This document shows positions 1 through 4,876 of a DNA stretch of 5,000 nucleotides, in pieces (within the stretch, counting starts at the first letter, position 1; every line of letters begins with the position of its first letter). The stretch spans positions 1-5,000 of the forward strand of contig JAQUQN010000090.1 in assembly GCA_028716065.1 (NCBI GenBank), given 5' to 3'. The position numbers and the translations under genes are program-made. The notes under the pieces were generated by a model, which worked only from the letters and a program-made list of their open reading frames with translations, made no database searches and was not told the origin of the DNA. This DNA comes from Candidatus Omnitrophota bacterium. GTDB lineage: Bacteria; Omnitrophota; Gorgyraeia; 2-01-FULL-45-10.

Positions 1-134
1 TTTTATCTTGTGCGGTTTTTCGACACGTCCGGCTTCCGCTTCTGTCCTGAGATTGTATAATTCCTTCTAAGGGAATCGACCTTCATCTTTATCTCGTCTG
101 CCGTCATGTTCCGCAATTCATTTGCTTTTATCAT
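1..134 (-). CDS. rpmC: 50S ribosomal protein L29, partial, with apparent frameshift
   Basis: L29 is a small helical 50S protein near the tunnel exit, close to L23. The ATG at 132-134 overlaps the rplP stop (ATGA). As written, the frame encodes MIKANELRNMTADEIKMKVD, the typical L29 start, then SLRR, but after residue 24 it loses all family resemblance and stops at 3-5 (43 residues). Reading from about base 66 in the -1 frame restores a normal L29 continuation, KELYNLRTEAEAGRVEKPHK, resembling the usual ELFNLR-x-GQLENP-x-IR pattern, and this frame stays open to the window edge. One extra A in the AGAAGG stretch (63-68) would join the two halves. I see no slippery heptamer for programmed frameshifting. 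A sequencing or assembly deletion, or a true mutation (rpmC is dispensable in E. coli), is more likely. Identity is firm by sequence and position; the status of the frame is open. Confidence 0.85.
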
Positions 135-550
135 AACATGCCCGCCCTGGTAACAAACTTTGTCCTTAAGGGAAGTTTATGGGCCGCCACCCTCATGCAT
201 TCTCTTGCTATCTCGAGAGGCACACCGTCCATCTCGAAAAGTATCCTTCCCTTCTTTACCACACAGACCCAGTGGCTGGGGTCACCCTTGCCCTTACCCA
301 TCCTGGTCTCGGCGGGTTTTTTGGTAATGGGCTTATCCGGAAATACCCTTATCCACACCTTACCGCCGCCCTTGAGATGCCTCATGAGAGTGACTCTCGC
401 GGCCTCGATCTGCCTGTCGGTAAACCACGCGTTCTCGAGCGCCTTCAACCCGAACTCGCCGAATGCCAGGCTGGCCCCCTTGAAGGACGTACCCAGCATC
501 CTTCCGCGTTGAGTCTTCCTGAATTTTACCCTCTTTGGCATCAATGCCAT
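131..550 (-). CDS. rplP: 50S ribosomal protein L16
   Basis: L16 helps organise the A-site tRNA elbow contact on the 50S subunit and is a late assembly protein. The 139-residue product (136 in E. coli) begins MALMPKRVKFRKTQRGRMLG, the classic L16 start. It continues with GEFGLKALENAWFTDRQIEAARVTLMRHLK (31-60), GGKVWIRVFPDKPITKKPAETRMGKGKG (62-89) and the family's HWVCVVKKGRILFEM stretch (93-107). Helix EIARECMRVAAHKLPLRTKFV follows, and a short extra end TRAGML goes just beyond the usual KTKFV. The RMGKGKG loop (83-89) that reaches towards the tRNA is intact. A strong AAGGGG site precedes the start. The TGA stop overlaps the rpmC start as ATGA, so L16 and L29 translation are probably coupled. 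Confidence 0.98.
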   Translation of the reverse strand: MALMPKRVKFRKTQRGRMLGTSFKGASLAFGEFGLKALENAWFTDRQIEAARVTLMRHLKGGGKVWIRVFPDKPITKKPAETRMGKGKGDPSHWVCVVKKGRILFEMDGVPLEIARECMRVAAHKLPLRTKFVTRAGML

Positions 551-556
551 ATATCA

Positions 557-562
557 CCCCTT
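557..562 (-). promoter_or_regulatory. Ribosome binding site that fixes the rplP start
   Basis: AAGGGG on the minus strand lies 6 nt before the ATG at 548-550, inside the 16-nt rpsC-rplP gap. A second in-frame ATG at 539-541 (residue 4) gives the MPKRVKF start seen in some L16 annotations, but it would put this site about 15 nt away. The upstream ATG is therefore preferred. Confidence 0.75.
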
Positions 563-566
563 GACC

Positions 567-1247
567 CTATAACTGCCTGGTATCTTTCTTAGTATCCGTA
601 GTCTCTTCGCTGATCTTGTCCAGCACCTTATCGCCTTTATATATCCATACCTTGACGCCTATGAGCCCGTACGTCGTGAAGGCCTCGGCAAAACCATAAT
701 CCACATCGGCCCGTAAGGTCTGGGAAGGTATCTTGCCGACGCGGTAGCTTTCTACCCTGGCTATCTCCGCTCCGCCAAGCCGGCCCGAACATATGATCTT
801 CACGCCCTGCGCTCCGGAATCAAGGGCGTTCTGTACGGATTTTTTCATGGCTCGCTTGTGTGGGATCCTCTTCTCCATCTGGAACGCGATATTCTCGGCA
901 ACGAGCTGCGCCTCACAGTTCGGGTTCTTTATCTCCTTGATATCTATCGCGACCTCTTTACCGACTATTGACTGCAATTCTTCTTTCAATTTTTCTATCT
1001 CCGACCCGCGCCTTCCGATGATTATACCTGGCCTGGCGCTGTATATCTGTACACGGACCTTTTCGCTGGCGCGCTCGATGTCGATCTTTGAAACCGCCGC
1101 TGAAGAGAGCGCCTTCTTCACGTACTTCCTGATCTTGGAATCCTCCAAAACCATCTTCGGAAAATCCGCTTTCTTCGCGAACCATCTCGATTTCCAGTCG
1201 TAAATATATCCTACCCTAAAACCGTACGGATGAACCTTTTGTCCCAT
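567..1247 (-). CDS. rpsC: 30S ribosomal protein S3
   Basis: S3 is a 30S head protein at the mRNA entry channel, where with S4 and S5 it contributes to mRNA helicase activity. The 226-residue product (233 in E. coli) opens MGQKVHPYGFRVG, the standard S3 start. An N-terminal KH type-2 domain contains the RNA-binding GXXG loop as GRRG at residues 78-81, within RPGIIIGRRGSEIEKLKEEL. The C-terminal S3 domain includes NPNCEAQLVAENIAFQMEKR (108-127), HKRAMKKSVQNAL (130-142), GVKIICSGRLGGAEIARVE (148-166), the segment LRADVDYGFAEAFTTYGLIGVKVWIYKG (178-205) and a hydrophilic tail. The residues RAMKK match the basic helicase-associated patch known in the family. The ATG lies 1 nt after the rplV stop, with AGAGG in the last codons of rplV. 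rplP follows after 16 nt. Confidence 0.98.
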   Translation of the reverse strand: MGQKVHPYGFRVGYIYDWKSRWFAKKADFPKMVLEDSKIRKYVKKALSSAAVSKIDIERASEKVRVQIYSARPGIIIGRRGSEIEKLKEELQSIVGKEVAIDIKEIKNPNCEAQLVAENIAFQMEKRIPHKRAMKKSVQNALDSGAQGVKIICSGRLGGAEIARVESYRVGKIPSQTLRADVDYGFAEAFTTYGLIGVKVWIYKGDKVLDKISEETTDTKKDTRQL

Positions 1248-1248
1248 G

Positions 1249-1683
1249 TTACCTCTTCTTGGCGCTCTTCACCTTTGGTTTTTCTTTTAACTTAACCTTG
1301 GCCTCAACCTTAACCTTGGCCTTTCCCTTAGCCTCTTCCTCTTTTGGCTTCTTTACTTCGTCCAATTCCACCGTCAGATGGCTCGTCCTCTTCCTTATCA
1401 TGCCGGCCCTGCCCATCGATGCGGCCCTGAATCTTTTGAATGTAGGCCCGCAATCGGCTATCATGCGCGATATATATAGATTGGCGGCCTCCACGTTATG
1501 GTTGCGTTTCGCGTTAGCGACCGCCGATTTCAAGAGCTCTATCGCGTAAGCCGCCGCCTTCTTCTTAACGTTCGTCAGGATGGCGATGGCGACTTCCGGA
1601 TTCTTGCCACTGACCAATGGGACGATCTGTCGGAATTTTCTCGGTGTAATGCGTATATATCTTGCCACTGCCCTTGTAACCAT
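1249..1683 (-). CDS. rplV: 50S ribosomal protein L22 with Lys-rich C-terminal tail
   Basis: L22 binds all domains of 23S rRNA, and its beta-hairpin lines the exit tunnel next to L4; mutations there can cause macrolide resistance in other bacteria. Residues 1-110 form the normal protein: ARYIRITPRKFRQIVPLVSGK (7-27), the helices through AIELLKSAVANAKRNHN (47-63), LYISRMIADCGPTFKR (69-84) and the hairpin RAASMGRAGMIRKRTSHLTVEL (86-107). From about residue 111 there is a low-complexity tail of roughly 34 residues containing only Lys, Glu, Ala, Val, Pro, Gly, Leu, Ser and Arg, ending KSAKKR. This makes the protein 144 residues against 110 in E. coli. The tail includes a 6-residue tandem unit (AKVKVE, then AKVKLK). 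It starts 1 nt after the rpsS stop, with GGAG 10 nt upstream inside rpsS. The tail is in frame to the stop and ends 1 nt before rpsC, so it does not look like a frameshift artefact. Confidence 0.97.
   Translation of the reverse strand: MVTRAVARYIRITPRKFRQIVPLVSGKNPEVAIAILTNVKKKAAAYAIELLKSAVANAKRNHNVEAANLYISRMIADCGPTFKRFRAASMGRAGMIRKRTSHLTVELDEVKKPKEEEAKGKAKVKVEAKVKLKEKPKVKSAKKR
1291..1322 (-). repeat. Short tandem repeat in the rplV tail, 18-nt period
   Basis: The 14-mer AGGCCAAGGTTAAG (minus strand) occurs exactly twice, at 1309-1322 and 1291-1304, offset by 18 nt, which is six codons. It encodes the repeated AKVK of the L22 C-terminal tail. The period is a multiple of three, so copy-number change would keep the frame. 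This suggests slippage or unequal duplication as one source of the tail. Confidence 0.85.
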
Positions 1684-1684
1684 T

Positions 1685-1969
1685 TTATGTCAACTCCCTG
1701 GATACTTCCGTTGCCGCGCCGTGTCTCTTGAATACCCTGGTAGGCGCGAACTCTCCGACTTTGTGGCCTACCATGTTCTCGGTTACGTAGACGGGAAGGA
1801 ACTTCTTGCCGTTATATACCGATAACGTTAGTCCTACGAACTCCGGGGTTATGGTCGAACGCCTTGACCATGTCTTTATGGGTTTCTTGTCTCCTGCCAT
1901 GGCCGCCTTCTGCACCTTCATCAGGAGCTTGTCGTCAATAAATGGTCCCTTTTTAGTCGATCTGGACAT
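1685..1969 (-). CDS. rpsS: 30S ribosomal protein S19
   Basis: S19 is a small 30S head protein that pairs with S13 and lies near the A-site tRNA and the inter-subunit bridges. The 94-residue product (92 in E. coli) has every family landmark: the start MSRSTKKGPFID, then LLMKVQ, KKPIKTWSRRSTITPEFVGLT (28-48), the strand VYNGKKFLPVYVTENMVGHKVGEFAPTR (52-79) and the C-terminal FKRHG. The RSTITP and MVGHKLGEFAPTR-type segments are diagnostic. It starts after a GGAGG site and ends 1 nt before the rplV start codon. Nothing is unusual in length or residues. Confidence 0.98.
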   Translation of the reverse strand: MSRSTKKGPFIDDKLLMKVQKAAMAGDKKPIKTWSRRSTITPEFVGLTLSVYNGKKFLPVYVTENMVGHKVGEFAPTRVFKRHGAATEVSRELT

Positions 1970-1973
1970 CCTT

Positions 1974-1978
1974 CCTCC
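1974..1978 (-). promoter_or_regulatory. Strong but closely spaced rpsS ribosome binding site
   Basis: The 11-nt gap between rplB and rpsS reads CGGAGGAAGG on the minus strand apart from its first base. GGAGG is the strongest Shine-Dalgarno core in the window but lies only 4 nt from the rpsS ATG, closer than the usual 5-9 nt. It supports independent initiation at S19 in addition to coupling with L2. Confidence 0.7.
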
Positions 1979-1980
1979 GA

Positions 1981-2799
1981 TTACCTTCTTCTCTTGACTA
2001 TATATTTATCCGAATGTTTCCACTTTCTCGTCTTCAACCCTTTGGCATACTGCCCCGTTGGCGAACGCGGCAAGCCGCCTGAAGCCTTACCTTCGCCTCC
2101 ACCCATCGGATGGTCGTGAGGATTCTTAGCGACCGCTCTGGAATACGGCCTCTTGCCCAGCCATCTGGACCTTCCGGCCTTGCCGATGGATATGGCCTCG
2201 TGCTCGATATTGCCAACCTGTCCGATGGTCGCGAAACAATCCGTGGATATGAGCCTGATCTCGCCGCTCGGAAGCTTCACGTGGGCAAAACCGCCTTCCT
2301 TGGCCATCACCACACAGGAGTTTCCGGCAGAGCGCGCTATCCTGGCGCCGGAACCGTGCTTCAATTCAACGTTATGTATGGGTATGCCGGCCGGTATATT
2401 TTCGAGGGTAGTGGCATTGCCTATTTTTATCTCCGCGGTCTTGCTGGAGACGACTTCGTCGTCGACACCCAGGCCGATAGGCGCGATTATATAGCGCTTA
2501 TCTCCGTCGGAATACTGCAGAAGCGCCAGGCGCGCGGACCTGTTCGGGTCATACTCTATCGCCACGACCTTTGCCGACATATCGAGCTTATCGCGGTTGA
2601 AATCCACGATGCGCATCATCCTTTTATGGCCGCCTCCGCGGTGTCTTGAGGTCACGCGGCCGCGGTTATTCCTTCCGCCAGACTTCTTCAATGAGATGAG
2701 CAGGCTCTTCTCGGGCCGGCTCTTGGTAACCTCTTTAAAATCCGACAGAGATGTCCATCGCAAAGGATCCGTCGTAGGTTTATATTTTTTTATTCCCAT
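1981..2799 (-). CDS. rplB: 50S ribosomal protein L2
   Basis: L2 is among the most conserved large-subunit proteins. It contacts both subunits and is needed for subunit association and peptidyl transferase activity. The 272-residue length fits the family (273 in E. coli). Visible motifs are SGGRNNRGRVTSRHRGGGHKR (40-60), RIVDFNRDK, IEYDPNRSARLALLQYSDGDKRYI (81-104), the OB/SH3-fold part with NIPAGIPIHNVELKHGSG and ARSAGNS, and KAGRSRWLGKRPYSRAVAKNPHDH (207-230). The C-terminus is basic (TRKWKHSDKYIVKRRR). Asp229-His230 match the functionally important D228-H229 of E. coli. The next positions read PMGGGEGKASGG, so the second His of the E. coli DHPH motif is Met here; the first, important His is kept. 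The ATG start has only a weak GAGAAG-like site upstream. rpsS follows after 11 nt. Confidence 0.98.
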   Translation of the reverse strand: MGIKKYKPTTDPLRWTSLSDFKEVTKSRPEKSLLISLKKSGGRNNRGRVTSRHRGGGHKRMMRIVDFNRDKLDMSAKVVAIEYDPNRSARLALLQYSDGDKRYIIAPIGLGVDDEVVSSKTAEIKIGNATTLENIPAGIPIHNVELKHGSGARIARSAGNSCVVMAKEGGFAHVKLPSGEIRLISTDCFATIGQVGNIEHEAISIGKAGRSRWLGKRPYSRAVAKNPHDHPMGGGEGKASGGLPRSPTGQYAKGLKTRKWKHSDKYIVKRRR

Positions 2800-2812
2800 A
2801 GTATCTTCTCTT

Positions 2813-3091
2813 CTATGTTATGTCTATTTTGTTTCCTTCTTTGAGCGTAACGACCGCCTTCTTCCAATCGGCGGTCTTCCCGAGCTGATACCTGACGCGC
2901 CTCATCTTGCCGCGCATCACCAGCGTGTTCACGCTCTCGACCTTTACTTTATAGATATCCTCAATGGCCTTCTTTATCTCTATCTTATTGGCGCCCTTAT
3001 CGACCCAGAAGAGATATTTGTTAAAAGACATTATGACACCGCCCTTTTCCGTCCTCAGAAGCCCCTTCACTACCTCATGCGCGTTCTTCAT
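2813..3091 (-). CDS. rplW: 50S ribosomal protein L23
   Basis: L23 sits at the exit of the peptide tunnel and is the known docking site for trigger factor and the signal recognition particle. The 92-residue product has the family layout: an N-terminal helix with a TEK motif (residues 14-16), the strand YLFWVDKGANKIEIKKAIEDIYKVKVESVNT (26-56), the loop MRGKMRRVRYQLGKTADWKKA (59-79) and the final strand VVTLKEGNKIDI. Glu15 in TEK aligns by motif with E. coli Glu18, a chaperone-docking residue. The ATG is chosen because MKNAHEVVKGLLRTEK matches the normal L23 start; a later ATG at residue 21 would remove the docking helix. The start overlaps the rplD stop as TAATG, a coupling arrangement, with a GAGAGG element 11 nt upstream. 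The gene is followed 13 nt later by rplB. Confidence 0.97.
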   Translation of the reverse strand: MKNAHEVVKGLLRTEKGGVIMSFNKYLFWVDKGANKIEIKKAIEDIYKVKVESVNTLVMRGKMRRVRYQLGKTADWKKAVVTLKEGNKIDIT

Positions 3092-3822
3092 TATATCGCC
3101 AGCCTCTCGGGCAGTTTTCCCAATGCGCCCTTTGATATCACGACCTTATCGCAGCTCATCAGGTCCATCACATTGAAATCCTTGTAGTTCTTCACTGAAA
3201 CGTTATCAATATTCCGCGAAGCCTTCTTGACGTTGTCGCTGATCTCCTCCAATATAAAAAGGCTCTTTCCCTGTATCTTCAGGGCATCCAGAATTTCCTG
3301 AAACTTCTTCGTCTTGGGCTCATTTATCTCCATCCTGTCTATGGCGATCATCTCTTCATCCCGTACCTTGGCATTCAACCCCGATAATAGGGCCACCTTC
3401 AGCATCTTTTTAGGAAGATGGTAATGAAAATCCCTCGGATGCGGCCCGAATATTATACCGCCGCCACGCCATAGCGGCGAACGTGTGGACCCGGCGCGGG
3501 CCCTGCCCGTCCCCTTCTGCCTCCACGGCTTCTTGCCGCCGCCAGACACATCACTCCTGGTCTTGGTAGAGGCTGTGCCGCGCCGCTGATTGGCATGATA
3601 CATAATCGTCGCCTGATAAAGGATCGCCTTATTGACCTCTCCGGTAAATAGCTTTTTATCGAGGGCGGCCTTCTCGATCTCCTTGCCGCTTGAATTATAT
3701 ACAGGTATGGAGCTAATGTCCCTGGTTCCTTTAGCCGCTAGAGGCCTCTTGGCCTCAGCCTCGCCCTTGACCTCGGCCTTAACCTTCTTGTCTATTACTG
3801 CGTTCTTTATCTTCTTTTCCAT
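3091..3822 (-). CDS. rplD: 50S ribosomal protein L4 with N-terminal extension
   Basis: L4 is a primary 23S rRNA-binding protein whose extended loop lines the peptide exit tunnel. In E. coli it also represses its own operon through the S10 leader. The core starts near residue 38 (SSIPVYNSSGKEI), followed by AILYQATIMYHANQRRGTA (66-84). The signature tunnel loop is GGKKPWRQKGTGRARAGS (95-112), then SPLWRGGGIIFGPHPRDF and LPKKMLKVALLSGL, and the C-terminal alpha/beta domain ends in KGALGKLPERLAI. The product has 243 residues against about 200 in E. coli. Most of the surplus is a charged N-terminal stretch of about 37 residues (KKVKAEVKGEAEAKRP). No later ATG precedes the core, so the extension is probably real. 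It starts 2 nt after rplC, with only a weak GGAG-type site 13 nt upstream, suggesting translational coupling. Its stop overlaps the rplW start by 1 nt. Confidence 0.97.
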   Translation of the reverse strand: MEKKIKNAVIDKKVKAEVKGEAEAKRPLAAKGTRDISSIPVYNSSGKEIEKAALDKKLFTGEVNKAILYQATIMYHANQRRGTASTKTRSDVSGGGKKPWRQKGTGRARAGSTRSPLWRGGGIIFGPHPRDFHYHLPKKMLKVALLSGLNAKVRDEEMIAIDRMEINEPKTKKFQEILDALKIQGKSLFILEEISDNVKKASRNIDNVSVKNYKDFNVMDLMSCDKVVISKGALGKLPERLAI

Positions 3823-3824
3823 GG

Positions 3825-4523
3825 CTATTTCTTCGCTCCCGGTTTAGCGCCTTTTTTCTTAGTCGCGACTACCGGTTTATGTTTCACGAAACCTTTCGGC
3901 TGCTTCTTCGATTCCTTTATAACCAAAAAACTATTCTTATGTCCCGGAATAGAGCCCTTGACGGCTATAAGATTATTATCCTTATCGACCTTGAGCACCT
4001 CAAGATTCTGTATAGTTATATTATCGCAACCCATGTGGCCGGGCATGTGATGCCCTTTGGTGACCCTGCTCAGCCTCGCGCCGGACTGTATGGAACCTAT
4101 CCTTCTGTGGAACATCGAACCGTGTCCCGCGTCGCCGCCTGCCCAGCCCCACCTCTTGACGCCACCCTGGAATCCTCTGCCGATAGATGTTCCGGTTATG
4201 TCCACAAAATCCCCTTTAACAAATATATCGGCCTCCAGCTTCTGACCTGCCTTGTAGTTCGCCACGTCGTTCATCCTTAATTCTTTTACAAATCTTACCG
4301 CCTTTACGCCGGCCTTCTTAAATCTTCCGGCATCGGGCGAGTTTACGAGCTTCTCTCTCTTGGTGCCGAAACCTAGCTGTAATGCCGTGTATCCGTCGGT
4401 CTCTTTGGTCTTTACCTGCAGGACATGGCACGGTCCCACCTCGATCAGAGTGACGGGAGTTATCCTGCCATTCTCGTCGAATATATGCGACATCCCTATC
4501 TTCTTACCCAATATCCCTACCAT
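3825..4523 (-). CDS. rplC: 50S ribosomal protein L3
   Basis: L3 binds 23S rRNA early in 50S assembly, and a long loop of the protein reaches towards the peptidyl transferase centre. The 232-residue product begins MVGILGKKIGMSHIF, the typical bacterial L3 start. It continues through TPVTLIEVGPCHVLQVKT (22-39), GFGTKRE, and the signature GTSIGRGFQGGVKRWGW (111-127). After GSMFHRRIGS come KGHHMPGHMG (156-165) and QNLEVLKVD (172-180). The core ends around LVIKESKK (200-207). About 25 further residues follow, rich in Lys and Ala and ending KKKGAKPGAKK, whereas E. coli L3 (209 residues) stops near the end of the core. The gene lies 27 nt after rpsJ, the widest gap in the window, and 2 nt before rplD. 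A GTG nine codons upstream is open but disfavoured by the position of the ribosome binding site. Family assignment is secure; the role of the basic tail is unknown. Confidence 0.97.
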   Translation of the reverse strand: MVGILGKKIGMSHIFDENGRITPVTLIEVGPCHVLQVKTKETDGYTALQLGFGTKREKLVNSPDAGRFKKAGVKAVRFVKELRMNDVANYKAGQKLEADIFVKGDFVDITGTSIGRGFQGGVKRWGWAGGDAGHGSMFHRRIGSIQSGARLSRVTKGHHMPGHMGCDNITIQNLEVLKVDKDNNLIAVKGSIPGHKNSFLVIKESKKQPKGFVKHKPVVATKKKGAKPGAKK

Positions 4524-4531
4524 GCTCACAA

Positions 4532-4536
4532 CTCCT
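4532..4536 (-). promoter_or_regulatory. Ribosome binding site that fixes the rplC start
   Basis: The minus strand reads AGGAG here, 8 nt before the ATG at 4521-4523. The reading frame is also open back to a GTG directly after the rpsJ stop (4548-4550), but this Shine-Dalgarno lies inside that putative extension. It matches initiation at the ATG, where the protein begins MVGILGKKIGM as L3 proteins do. Confidence 0.8.
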
Positions 4537-4550
4537 AACTCAAAACTCAC

Positions 4551-4865
4551 TTACTTTATTTCCACGTATACGCCCGCCGGAAGGTCAAGTTTCTTCAGGG
4601 CGTCTATCGTCTTGGCTGTCGGGTTTATGATATCCATCAGGCGTTTATGCGTCTTTATCTGGAACTGCTCTCTGGATTTCTTGTCGACATGCGGAGACCT
4701 TAAGACCGTGAATATCTCCCTGTTGGTAGGGAGCGGCACGGGTCCCACTATCGTGGCTCCGGTCTTCTTGGCGGTCTCGACGATCTCCTGCGCGGAAAGA
4801 TCCAGGAGCCTATGGTCATAGGCCATCAGTTTTATTCTTATCTTCTGTTGCTGTTGTTGTGCCAT
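4551..4865 (-). CDS. rpsJ: 30S ribosomal protein S10
   Basis: S10 (NusE) is a structural protein of the 30S head. It also acts with NusB and NusG in transcription antitermination and transcription-translation coupling in well-studied bacteria. The 104-residue product matches the usual length (103 in E. coli). After a short N-terminal Gln run (residues 3-7) comes the S10 core: KIRIKLMAYDHRLLD (8-22), the helix around SAQEIVETAKKTGA, the tip loop GPVPLPTNREIFTVLRSPHV and then KKSREQFQIKTHKRLMDI. It ends in the family's usual beta strand LPAGVYVEIK. The ATG start is supported by AGGA 9 nt upstream, overlapping the tuf stop, and by the absence of room for a longer form. Codon use is strikingly ATA- and AGR-rich (8 of 10 Ile, 5 of 6 Arg). 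The poly-Gln N-terminus is not part of the conserved fold. Confidence 0.98.
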   Translation of the reverse strand: MAQQQQQKIRIKLMAYDHRLLDLSAQEIVETAKKTGATIVGPVPLPTNREIFTVLRSPHVDKKSREQFQIKTHKRLMDIINPTAKTIDALKKLDLPAGVYVEIK

Positions 4866-4876
4866 TTAATTAGTTC

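Noticed and set aside
55..75. Programmed -1 frameshifting in rpmC
   Set aside because: No slippery heptamer is visible at the shift point, and recoding is not known for L29. A one-base deletion is simpler.
138..592. Long open plus-strand frames opposite rplP
   Set aside because: They lie wholly antisense to a textbook L16 gene, their translations resemble no family I know, and they look like by-products of the minus-strand codon pattern.
2110..3187. Plus-strand open frames of about 110-200 codons across rplB and rplW
   Set aside because: They are antisense to L2 and L23, which explain the sequence fully. They show no recognisable motif, ribosome binding context or independent spacing.
4524..4550. 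Upstream GTG start for rplC giving nine extra residues
   Set aside because: The GTG abuts the rpsJ stop, the added residues are not typical of L3, and a good AGGAG lies inside the extension at the right distance for the ATG at 4521-4523.
4524..4550. Promoter or terminator in the widest gap (rpsJ-rplC)
   Set aside because: The 27-nt gap contains a ribosome binding site but no hairpin with a T-run and no convincing -35/-10 pair.
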